64,000 bases of DNA from Blasia pusilla. Lineage: Eukaryota; Marchantiophyta; Marchantiopsida; Blasiales. The notes beneath the pieces were generated by a model. The model was not told where the DNA came from. It made no database searches and saw only the letters and a list, made by a program, of their open reading frames with translations. Each line of letters begins with the position of its first letter. The first letter of the stretch is position 1. Below, piece after piece: positions 44,290-55,239 of this stretch. The translations under genes were made by a program, and so were the position numbers. The DNA lies in the NCBI GenBank assembly GCA_050084515.1, contig CM114272.1, positions 19,902,001 to 19,966,000 of the forward strand. Direction: 5' to 3'.

Positions 44290-45560
44290 ACGCTATAAAT
44301 ACCCGGGGAGCACAGCGCCGGCAAAGAACTCCCCGGCACTTGCCGACTCGGACCTCGTTGTTTGTTGATATGCGGGGGACTAGAATATGTCGAGTGATAA
44401 TTTTACTTTTATTCTTATTCTTATTTTTTAAAACACTTATCATTCATCCGGAACCTACGCTTCAAATAACTCGACAGATAAGAAACATGTTAAAATAGCT
44501 CCACAACTGGAATAGGCTCAAACATTCGAATTCGAATTCGCGCAGGTCCACACGTAACCGGTTCTCCCCGGACCGGGTTCGTCGTCCTCCTCGCCTCGCA
44601 TTGAGTGCGGTGCGATGGGCGGGTGCATGTCTTCCGTCCGTCTTTCAGATTCCCGGTTTATGTGGAGATCTGGAGGATTTGTAGTGCATTCTGCAGACAG
44701 AAGACGTCGCGAGCGGGAATTAGATAACTGCGGCCCATTCGACGAATTCGCCCTTCGATTCCGTCGACGAGCGTCGCGTACTTCGGCCCATCGCTGCGAA
44801 TCCAAACCACGCGCCACTCGCGAAATTCAGAGTTGGGGCCGATTCGACGCTGGGAATCCAAAAAACTCGATTCGCGACCGATTCGCTGATCAGTAGGAGC
44901 TCATCGCGGGCGCTCTACATCCTCCGATTCCGCCGAGCGTCGCGTTCCTGGACTTTTCGCGGATGAGAATCCTGAACTCGATTCGGGATGAATGAATGTA
45001 TTCGTCGGCAGATTAGTCAGAAGTAGCCGGGAAGAAAGGGACCCGATGCGGCCTTGCCTTGCCGTGCCGCACATACCTGGACAGCGCGTTTCCGAGGGGT
45101 TTTGAGGCGGACGGCGCCGATTGACCCAGTGCGTCGCCGGGGCTAGGGTCGCGTATAGTACCCTAATGCCGTCCGCTGAAGGAAGTCTGTAGGCTTCCTT
45201 CTGGAGTTCTGAAGAAGGTCCGAGACGTCCGATGAAAACGGGGAAGCAAAAGGAGTTTCTTTGTCTGATCTTGAACTCCCGGCGAGAGAGTTTGACGTTG
45301 TCGGAACGGCTCTACGGACCGTCGGCGATTAGCCGGTGAATCTACAGTGACTGCTTGGGAATGCTCTTCTTTTCCTACAGTGGGTCACCGGCTACAGAGT
45401 GACGGACTCGGAGCGGGTCCCGAGAGCGCGTGGCGTGCGGTAGAGGACAACTATGTCCTTACTCGCCCACGTGCAGTCGACTGCGCGGTTCTTGTTTTTT
45501 GAATCAATCGAAGTCGGAGCTCCCGAAGGAGAGAGCGACCGCATGAGTCCAAATGACACC
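44290..45560. promoter_or_regulatory. GC-rich island with a TATA-like element, no gene identified
   Basis: CTATAAATA at about 44291-44300 lies in a sudden rise in GC content. It is followed by the inverted pair CGGGGAG/CTCCCCG (about 44308-44340). Up to about 45560 the sequence is rich in CG dinucleotides (for example GAGCGTCGCGT twice, about 44769 and 44936). This resembles a promoter or 5' leader, but no coding exon downstream was recognised. Confidence 0.25.
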
Positions 45561-45861
45561 TCCAAATTTTATTTCGGGAAATGACAAAGGAAACGAAAAT
45601 GAGTGGTGTGGACTGATAAAGCTTAATTAGTGAAAACGTGAGGCTGCAGATTGATTAAAATGGAGCTACAACATACGGTGGATCTTGGAGTTTAGGAATG
45701 TAGATTCAGAGGTGGACAAGCATCCACATAGACATAAGGTAGGTGGACATAGGGGAGGAAATCTATGTTATTATTGGAGAGAGCTTTTTTAATTTACAAA
45801 CACATGTCAACTTGACATGTGGTAACTGGACAATAAGAAAATGTTTTTCATATCACGGGCA

Positions 45862-46209
45862 TCAAGAAAGTGAAATTGAATTTGTATAAAAAACGAGACA
45901 TGTAGTTGGAGTTGCAAGGAAATGTGCTAATTTATAAAAGGGAGCGTGGTGTTCATATTCAACAATCAAGTCACATGCAATAGAAAGTTGTTGGGTAGTA
46001 GCAAATCCCTCAATTTTCAATCGGAAACAAGTAATTTCGAAGGTTTTCTGATTATTGCAAGGGATTGAGAATGTTCCTCGTTTCCTCAATAGAGCAATTC
46101 CAATTGATTTCAAGCAGAATTCGCTTGCAATCCCAAAAATTGGCCCAATATTAGGGTGTTGGACCCCGTTAGATGGAGTCATTAGAATGTATGCCACACC
46201 ACCGATCAC
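45862..46209 (-). CDS. Hypothetical open frame of 115 codons, unsupported
   Basis: The frame starts MIGGVAYILMTPSNG and has mixed composition without low complexity, including a Cys-containing hydrophobic middle part. There is no recognisable domain, no obvious promoter, and the flanks are AT-rich. It could be an exon, a relic or chance. Listed only because it is the longest protein-like frame in 45-49 kb. Confidence 0.2.
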   Translation of the reverse strand: MIGGVAYILMTPSNGVQHPNIGPIFGIASEFCLKSIGIALLRKRGTFSIPCNNQKTFEITCFRLKIEGFATTQQLSIACDLIVEYEHHAPFYKLAHFLATPTTCLVFYTNSISLS

Positions 46210-47455
46210 TAGATAAAGACATAGAAGACCAACTTATCAAAAGAAGACAAACCTATTCAAAGCGATAGTAAAAAGGAAATCACGTCAAAACATGCATGAG
46301 GGAAAGGAACAAAGAAACTACTCCAAGGAAATAAAAATTGACATCTTAAATTGATAGCAAGATGTTAATAGAAGCTAAGCTTTTAAAATTTAGCATAAGA
46401 GATTGACTTGTAAAGGCTAATCTATACAATGGAGACAAAAGAATATTCCTCCAAAACAAGACTATTGAGTCTAAGTCTACTGCCGATTTAAAATTGATTA
46501 TTATTCATGGATCTTCTTTCCCTCATGGATAACGTTTGGGGATACGTGGAGATTGTTTGTTTATATTTTATGTCGATACTAGTAGATATAGAAGGCATAG
46601 TACGAGAGAGAATATGGAAAACAATCCATAGTGGAATCCAAAGATTACACTCTTTTCTTTTTTAACAAAATGTATTGAATATTATTATGTAATGATCCTA
46701 AATTCACTACCTTGGATCAATCCATCATTTCAAAGAAGGCAATTATTTACCATTGACTATTTGATGATGGAATTTTCAAATTTTCTATACTTATAAAAAA
46801 TTGCATGGGATGGGATGGAGCTCTAATGAAAATTATTCAACTTAAAATTATGTCATAAATCCATTTTATTTAATCATTCATATTTTTAAAAGATTATATG
46901 TCTAGTGTCAAATTTTTTTTGGAATGATTATTATTATTCATTATTATGTATAGTATTAGCTTCTTCAGTTGCAAGAGCCTCATTTCTTGACACAAGGTAG
47001 TGGTACATTAAGAACATGTTTCCATAACACAAGCAACAATAAGACATTTTTTCGGCAACATAAATATCACCTCTCTATATTGAACAGGTTGTACATAAGT
47101 ATACACATGTTTGTTATAGATGGAGCTTATCCATTATTATATCAATGGAGCACATAACATCTATTGTGTAATGCAATTTTGTCACAATCAATTGCAAAAT
47201 ATCATCATTCTGATCGGCTCATACTAGGATGGAATACGTCAAAGTCTCATCAACGAGACCCAAGTCTTCATAGGAAATTTTTATGATAATGGATGTGACT
47301 CGTCAGAGAATGAAGAAAATTTGGGTGGAACTTCAAAATATCTCAAGTTCCACAAAAGTTGGACTCCAAGGAGACCACAACCTAGCTTGGAATTTGGCTG
47401 AGCATTTTGGAGTTCTCCAAATTTAAACTCATAATGGGTAGATGGTGCCTAGACC

Positions 47456-47790
47456 CTAACAGCATTTAGGATGAATAAATGAAATTTGAAATCTTGTGAG
47501 AATTAAGTTCCAATGCACCAAGTATCTTAAAAAAATACACAAGCAAGGGTCAAAAAAGTCCTTAGAATAGTCAAAATGATAGTTTTGGTTGAAGTAGTCT
47601 AAGGGAAATTCCTTTGATAAAGGGAGAAGGTGGAGTTTTGCAAAATTAGATAGAAGGGGATGGGTCTCCAAAGATGTTTGAAACTTGAATCCCACCCTAG
47701 GAATCATGGGAGTAAACCAAGGGCACAAGATGGATTGAGAGATTGGGATAGGGGGTTTGTAACACCAAACCCAATCCACGCACTCTAGTT
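47456..47790 (-). repeat. Dispersed repeat, inverted relative to 61490-61860
   Basis: The reverse complement and the plus strand at 61490-61860 share ordered words when translated (CPWFTPMIPRVGF...SLETHPL versus VPLSRPLAPKVGF...SLETTPL; later ...RCLVRWN). Divergence is high. It is probably an old transposon fragment. Confidence 0.45.
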
Positions 47791-50279
47791 ATGGATGTCA
47801 ACCTTCCACCTTGACCAAGGGGCTTATAGATTGAGATCTAATTAGAAACTCATTTGAGGTCCATTGAGCAATTGGGACCACCAAGCGCACTAACACCATT
47901 TCATGCCCCCATATTATTAAGGAGATATGTCCCAAGTCTTCCACGACACACATGACCGATATTGAAGAGAGTAGATGCGTAGCATATGTAATATTTATAA
48001 TGCATAAGGTAGAAAATACATAACAAGTTTTGAAAACGTTTACCCTTCATGATGATAGTTAGAAAAGCAACACATTTTAAATGATAATATTGATTCAAAT
48101 AGAATCAATAAGATATATTCCCGTTATGATTATAGTATGCACAAAATCTCAAATAAGAGCAAACCATGCTTTTCATTACCTTTGATCAACCCATGTTCTA
48201 AAATAAGATGACCTACAAACATGTATTTATATATATATATAATCTTAGGAAAGAAGAAATCCAATTCCTAGGTGAAAATGATATGGTATTTTAATCATGA
48301 ATTCAAGGGACATTGAAAAAAAAAGGTACAAATAATTTCCATTGTGAAATATTCCAAAAAGAAAATGATGAACAAGAATTGTGAAATATACAATTCTTTC
48401 TCCGCACCACCAACCTATAAGCCTACACGTCCTTTTAGTGGATTTTTCATGATTTTCACCCACACAAGCACAACATGTAATCTTCCTTTCATTGAAGAAT
48501 TCCCCTTACACACTAAACCAATATTTGGCCCTGGTTTTGGGTTTTTTTAACCAAAATTCAAGATATATGACATGTTAAGAAATACTAACACTTCTTGGAG
48601 AAGCACCAACATGGCGGGAGAACCAAAGAAAATGGAAGAAATGCTAACAGCATGGAGGGTAGTAATACAGCATGGAGAGCATTAACAAGGTGGAGTAACA
48701 GGGCCACGAGAGAAGAAACGAGCCATGGAGGGCAGAAAAATTACTAATACTAAAAAATTGTTACTAGTACTAACACGGAGTGAGTCCAAATATTTTTCTT
48801 ATGGCTCACATCTCTATTCACATCCGACAGTTTGCTCACATTCGACGGTTGAAAAGTTGCTTGCAGAATAACTTGTTGAGAAGTTACGTGCAGAATAACT
48901 TGCATTTTGTAGCTTCTACACTTGGAATCTACTAGTTGTAGGGGACATAATAAAAATCATTTTGAAGACTATGAGTTTCTCCCTTACCTACCATAGGACA
49001 AATGTAAAATGCAACCAAAGACAACCACATGAAGGAAAACGGGTGAGGAAGAAGGAACAAAACCTAGATAGAAACACATGGGAGAAATCATCAAATATTA
49101 GAAAAGGGAAAAACTAATTTCATCCATGATCCGTGATGGAAACAATATCATCAATAACTATGATAACATCATTGCCAAAAAATGAAAAAAAAAACACCAT
49201 CCAAAGTAAAACAAGATGGGAAACCACATCAAAAGTACAAAAAAGTATGACATGGAAGGTCAACAAATTCCCAAACCACAACCTATTGGAGGAAAAATAT
49301 AAGAAAACACTAAAACCTAATTCTCAACAACATTTACAAATGCTCAAAAAATATTCCAAAAATTATATCTCCATCAAAAACATCCATAAAGTATGGCTAG
49401 TGAAGGACTCAAATCTTTTCAAATGGTCGAACAACTATGCGAGATCCGAGCGGGTGAGGAATTTCCAAAACCCTAGAATTGGAATTTCAATTGGGTAGCA
49501 AAAAAATATTTCACATTCTACGGGCAACAAGAAAAAATTGAATTCCCCGTTTAAGATGGTACATTGCACTAGCACCATCCTATTTTAGGAAAAAAACAAA
49601 TATGCTACTAGGAGACAAAATTGTCAACATATATATTTTTTAAATAAAAGGTTCATTTAAGTGACATACACACATATTGAATTACACGATGAGAGGCGAC
49701 TCCGCCACTCCCTCTCTACTAATCTCTAGATTTAAGACTCCATTCCTATTTTTTCCATCGTGCTAAGAAAGAACACACGGCCTGGATTATCATATTAGCA
49801 TCCCCAAGAGAACATCCATGAAAACATGACCACCTAGAGCAACTTCTTAAAAAATGGTGGAAATGGCCAAACGCATATACACGCGAAGAATGTCCGACTT
49901 CCGAACCTTCGCAAAGGAAGACTCCGACTCCCAAAACCGTAGCAACGGAAGACGTGTGCGCGAGATTACATTTTCGACTTCAGAAACGGTAGAAATAGTA
50001 AAACAAAATGTCCGCGAGAAGGCGGACCGCAGGAATTCTCGACTGCGCAGTTAAGTCGCGAAAGCCCCATGAGGAGAGCCACAGTACATGCAGTGCACGG
50101 GATTGTAAGATAGACATACAGACAGACAAGAAAGACAGTGACAGTGTTTGTGAGGACGGGAAAGTCCGGGGCAGAACTGGAGAACGAGGAATGACTGATG
50201 AATCTACTCCCACCAGCGTGTTCAGAGGGGTGGATAATAAATGCGCGTGGAATATTCTCAGAGCTGTATGATTAAGGCT

Positions 50280-51028
50280 TCCGCATGCACGTTAGCCTTT
50301 TGGCGAGGATTCCCGAAGGAGCTGCTAGCTCTCTCCTAAACGCACAAGAATCAGTCTGGACCCTGTACTGAAGTGCACTGCGGAGCGGAGCGGAGCGGGT
50401 GAGAGGGAGGGGGAGTTGGCAGGGCCGAAGCGAAACGGGGGGATTGCGTGCTGGATCAGTAGACCGCTGCCGGATTGCGCTCCTGCTGCCGCTGCTGCTG
50501 CTGCTGCTGCGCTTCCTTTTTTCTATTGTAATTCTTCTTGCTCGGGAGGGTGTCGGTGGTCTTTCGCTCCGGTGCGTGTTCTTGGGGCTGGGAAAGGACG
50601 GCCACGAGTCGGACTTGGCATTGGACATTTGGGCTGAGGGCGGGAAGGGAGTGTCGATTTGGGGGTGGAGAATTGCTCGTCGCGAGGGAGGATATCGGTG
50701 GAAGCAGAGGATGCCGCGCGGTTGGGAGGTGCTGTGAGGAGAAGTAATCTGCGGACATTCTGATCTGTTTCTCGCCGGGCGAGGAGATTTTCTGCGTTGG
50801 GCTCTCGGCTCTCGGCTCTCCGCTTTCGAATTTTGAGTGCTCAAGTGGAAAGAAGCGTGCCTCTGGACTGTAGGCTTCGTTCAAAATTTTAATGCGATGT
50901 CTTCGGGGATGCGGGTGATGACAGTGCTCCTCCGTCGAGGATTCTGAGAGAAGGGCCGAGCAGGCGGACTCAGACTAGTTGCGGAGCTCTTGTTAAAGCA
51001 CGACCCGGCTAAAAAGGTGTCAGTCGAA
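50280..51028 (+). promoter_or_regulatory. Promoter/5' leader region of the CH-LysM gene
   Basis: GC-rich upstream sequence with a (GCT)7 run at 50491-50510 and several short upstream ATGs. No TATA box was recognised with confidence. The transcription start is unknown. The plus-strand frames here are not supported as protein because the CH domain starts only at 51029. Confidence 0.4.
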
Positions 51029-54000
51029 ATGTCGGTCGTGGAAACGAACGTCAACTTTAGAGAACACGACGTCGAATTTTTGCAGGTCTGTTCATCCTCT
51101 TCATGTGCCTTTGTGTTCCCCGGGAGTTTCTGAGCGTCCTCTTCCAGTCACCCTGAACATTTCTATCCACCTCTATTCGTAGGTGGATAGCGGAGCCATT
51201 CCCATCGCACTTCCCTCGGTATTAGTGGACCGCAAGTGACGACGGATTTGGGCCTCGACTCCGTGGTCACCTTGTCGTTCCTCTGTGCTCCACATGTTGT
51301 GCATCAAGTCCATGTCCAGGTTCTACTCACCTGTAGCAGTGTATACGTCCATGAACCTCCCTATCTGCAATTCAGGGAGCGAGAAGCGACTGATACTTGT
51401 CCAGGTCATTGTTAGGACAGCTATCTACCATCTCCTTCACTAGTTTACCGAGCTGAAGACTGCACTCGAGTTTCAGGTGCCGGTTGCTTAAGATCATCAA
51501 TTTAGGTCATCAGTGCACAGCACTAGGAAGCAGAGCCTGTGAAGCAGAGTGCTCAATGATGTAATTGCGACTGGTAAGGCCATAGAAGTGCTTCAGACAT
51601 TGGCATAGAGCATTTTTTTTTACACTTTTACTTTGATTTTAGACTGTCGGCTTCAAATCGCGCAGTTGGGCTGGAACCGCCGTCCTTACGTTGGATATGG
51701 TGGTTCGTGGGTGTTGAACAGAGTCGAGCTAGGACATGGCTGGAGGCAGTTTTGGGCGAAAGGTTCGACGAGCAGCGAACTCTTGCGGATTTGATTGCTG
51801 ATGGCAACTTGTTGTGAGTACCTTCCCTGCTGCAATCATGCGCTTGTGATTCTCCTCCCACTGCAAGATCCTCAAAAGAGCACCTTTACGATGAAGTGGT
51901 GGAAAGCAATTGGAAAGAATACTAGTTCCGTCTTCTCGAAGCTAATTTTTCTGTGAGTGCATTCCCTACTGTGTGATAGGGAACACTATCACTTTCCTGG
52001 ATTCGGAAGCTGATTGTTTTGCCAGGGCCCTCCCTGCAGCAGTCATGCGCTTGCGGTCCTACCGCAAGATGGAGGGCCCGTTTGGACGACATAGTCGAAA
52101 ACCACAGGGAAGGCAATCAGTTTGAGCAGGCAATTCCACGGGTGCAATAGCCGAGTTTTTTAGTCGTAGAGGAAGACAATTAGTTTTCTGGACTTGGAAG
52201 CTAATTTTCGTGCAAGCAATCCCTCTGGTGCGGTAGCCGATAGTTTCGTCGTAGAGGGAAAGAATGAGCTTTCTGAATTGGGAAGCTAATTTTCGTGCAA
52301 GCAATCCCACTGGTGCAACAGCCGGTGCAATAGCCGGTGGTGCAATAGCCGGTGGATTTGTAGTAGTGGAAGACAATTAGTTTTCCTGGATTGGGAAGCT
52401 AATTTCCGTGTAAGCGATTCCACTGGTGTGATGGCCGATGGGCTTTTCATAGTGGAAGACGATTACTTTCCTGGCTTGGGAAGCTAATCTTTGTGCAAGC
52501 GATCCCGCTGGTGGAGCAACCGATGGATTTTTCGCAAAGGAAGCCCTCGTCTCTTATGCAAGTGACTGTATACAGAGCTGATTCGAAATATTTTGCGGTC
52601 TGAATTCGTTGGATGTCAGCCTATCGATCACAGAGCTCTTGCGTGGATCACATCATCCCATCTTGTTTCGTACGTTCACTCCTGACAGTTCGTACTTACC
52701 TGGTTCAGGTACCGTGTGGCGAAGTATGTAGTGAAGGACATGACTGGGCAGAGTCCTGGGCCGGAGCTGTATTCGCCGAAGGCCTTTTCCGAAGCTGCTG
52801 TCCACAGCAAAAACAGCAGGAAATATTTGCCCTACTCAAACGTGGACTTGTTTCTCAAGGTACGAATCTGTTTCGTGCACGCCTCAAAAATGAGGACGTG
52901 AGGGTGAAAGTTTGGGTGGTGCGCAAACCAGCTGGATCGATTGCCACTCCTTATCGTGATTGCGTAGCATTTGGTTGCAGTCTCCTCCCCGCGAATGAGA
53001 AGAGCAACGCTCGATCACGACAATCGTTCGCAGATGTGCAGGAAAGTGGGTTTGCATGATGTTGATCTGTTTACACCCCCGGATGCAGTGGAGGGCAAGG
53101 ACATTCGAAGGGTTTGTCTTTGCATCAGGGGCCTTGCAAAACGAGCTCGAGCTCAACATATCCGAGTAAGCTTTTAAGCCGATGCTAATTTCTGGGTCAT
53201 GTGCTTGCTTTTGGAATCTATGCTTTTCCCTATTCTCCACCGTCGGTCCCTCCAGAGAACAGACGACTCGTAGTTGTAGTCCGACTTCCCTTCATCTCAA
53301 TCCTGCATAGACGTGTGCTGATAATTTCTTCCATCAGGTGCCGGACTTCGACGACGTCACTCGACCACTGCCGATGCCTACAGAGAAAGTTGGCGAGATC
53401 CGAGAAAGCTTGCAACATTCGAGCAGCAGTCCCGTTCCGATTCCTACGGTTGAGTCCCCCACCTCTGCCATTCAACAGTCGGAAAGAGTAAGTGAAGAAG
53501 AGTAAATCCGTTTACTTCGGATTCGTACGGACTGCTGCACGATTCTCTCTGAGGAGACCCCCCGTTGATGTCCACTCGGAGGGAGGATAAACATTGGGGG
53601 CACGTCGAATCGGGCGAATTGACTAATGATCAATTTTCAATGGCCAATTCGGAAGGACGCACTGACCGATTTGCATCCGAATGGTGTTGTGCAGGTACAG
53701 ATAATCGCCAGATTCCTGTCCTCCACTACGAATTCTCCGCTGAATGCCTCTGAAACGGAAACTCCAATGAATTTTGCATCCACACCTCCGCCAGATCCGA
53801 TTTCCTCACCTGCCACTCCTGGTCCGACGAAGGGCGGTTACTCTTCAGTGTCAGATGCTTGGAACTCTCCTTCTACTCCAGTCGCTACTCTTGCAGGTCC
53901 GAACACGCCCTCACTAATAAAATCAGCCTCTACCGCCGAGCCTTCACCTTCAGTCTACTTCAGTTCCAATAACAACTTTTCTCCGTTTCCAGCTCAAACC

Positions 54001-55238
54001 AAAGTGCCTCCATCGTTGCAGTCCACACTAGAGCACACACTTTCAGCAGCAGAAGGATCAGTCGAGAAGTCGAGTGACACATCCGAAGAATCTAGTCATG
54101 CTATCCAGAAGAAGGAAGGGATCGAATCGCGTGTGCAAGAAGCTCCTCAGAGGAAAGAACCTGAAGGACATGATGAAATCCCTCCATCCAACCCATCGAA
54201 ACTTGAAGCCACGAAGAACGCAAATGAAGCCCATCCCTCAAACCCTTCCTCTCGACTTGACAGGACTCTAGTGCAGCAGCCAAAGGACGGACCACCCAAA
54301 GCGCACAGACCACAATCGAAGGCGCCTGTTGCAGTTGTCGACAAGAGTGGATCGAAAAGCACCACGAAACCTGCCTCGAACGAGACTCCAGCCACCGTCT
54401 CTTCAAGACAACCAACCACAAACGGGCCATCCTCCAAGGTGTCAGTCACTTCTTTCTCGAGCTGTGGGGCTTCGCGGGAAGAGAGTCTCATGATGACCCA
54501 TCTTTGTCCATGGCGTCCATTCGTCTCGAGTGACAATGAAGGATCGACTCTCTGAAGAAGTAGGTTCTGTGGACTAATCAGAGTCTGCTTGTGCAGGAAC
54601 CCGCAGCGAAACCCATTCAACTGAACATCAATCTCAGGCTGTGGATGCCTGTGGCGGCAGGCGCAGTGGCCTTTCTGGGCACACTCCTGGCGATACGGAG
54701 CAGGTACATTGTCATCGCTAGAACTGCCTTTACTTGTCGTTTCGCCCATCACCGCATTGTGGAGGATTTTGGTTGTGCAAAATAAGGGCTTTCGATCTCG
54801 TGAACCGCTGGAGGTGCAAAGTTATCCATTCCTCATCCCATGAACCCCGATGCCGTGCTGGACGGGAAATCGCATGCTCACAGCTTTTGACTCCGGAGTT
54901 CTCAGCCAGGCAGACGAAATCTGCCTGACAAGAAAAATATCAGGGTGCCAAAACGAGAATGTAGTAACCTCTCTGAGCCGGATCGCTAATAATCACTGTG
55001 TTCCTGATCTCGTAGGGTACCCCCTTTTGTAGGCATTGTTGCGCGAGTTTCCGATTCTGAGTTTCTTGTTTTGTGGCACAGGGATCCAGTTGTGTACGAG
55101 GTCAAACAAGGCGACACTCTGTCCAAGATTTCGAAACAGGTGGGCAGGGCTACTTGGGAGGAGCTGGTAAAGTTAAATCCGAGCATAAAAAATCCTGACC
55201 TCATATACCCAAGCGAAAGGTTGAAGCTACCGGTTTAG
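51029..55238 (+). CDS. Calponin-homology and LysM domain membrane protein, eight exons
   Basis: Exons with GT-AG borders and matching phases: 51029-51085, 51722-51813, 52709-52859, 53034-53165, 53338-53487, 53695-54438, 54597-54703 and 55082-55238 (TAG). The product is about 529 residues. Residues about 10-145 form a single CH domain: REHDVEFLQSRARTWLEAVL, LADLIADGNLLYRVAKYV, YLPYSNVDLFLKMCRKVGL, DLFTPPDAVEGKDIRRVCLC. CH domains bind actin, microtubules or signalling partners. Residues 145-442 are Ser/Pro/Thr-rich and disordered. One membrane helix lies at about 458-476 (LWMPVAAGAVAFLGTLLAI). Residues 481-527 are a LysM domain (YEVKQGDTLSKISKQVG, WEELVKLNPSIKNPDLIYPS), which binds GlcNAc-type glycans. 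No kinase or signal peptide is seen. CH probably faces the cytosol. LysM sidedness is inferred. Confidence 0.85.
51940..52530. repeat. Minisatellite (about 83 bp) in intron 2 of the CH-LysM gene
   Basis: GGGAAGCTAATTTTCGTGCAAGCAA-like units recur near 51937, 52195, 52279, 52395 and 52478. Each is followed by a CCCACTGGTG(C/T)-x-A(C/T)AGCCGATGG stretch. Units at 52195-52530 run in tandem with small insertions. Confidence 0.75.
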
Positions 55239-55239
55239 G

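Larger units (their letters stand above)
45570..49850. other. AT-rich intergenic DNA, no gene recognised
   Basis: Very AT-rich sequence with poly-A/T stretches. One minus-strand frame (46209-45862, 115 codons: GGVAYILMTPSNGVQHPNIG ...) is longer than its surroundings but matches nothing I know. A segment at 47456-47790 is an inverted member of a dispersed repeat also seen at 61490-61860. Confidence 0.4.

Noticed and set aside
50272-50884. Minus-strand frame of 190 codons upstream of the CH-LysM gene
   Set aside because: It is Arg/Ser/Pro-rich, created by the GC-rich leader and its GCT repeat, and lies in the likely promoter or 5' leader of the plus-strand gene.
54147-54752. Minus-strand frame of 201 codons
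   Set aside because: It is antisense to the Ser/Pro-rich linker exon of the CH-LysM gene, whose splice phases and domains are convincing.
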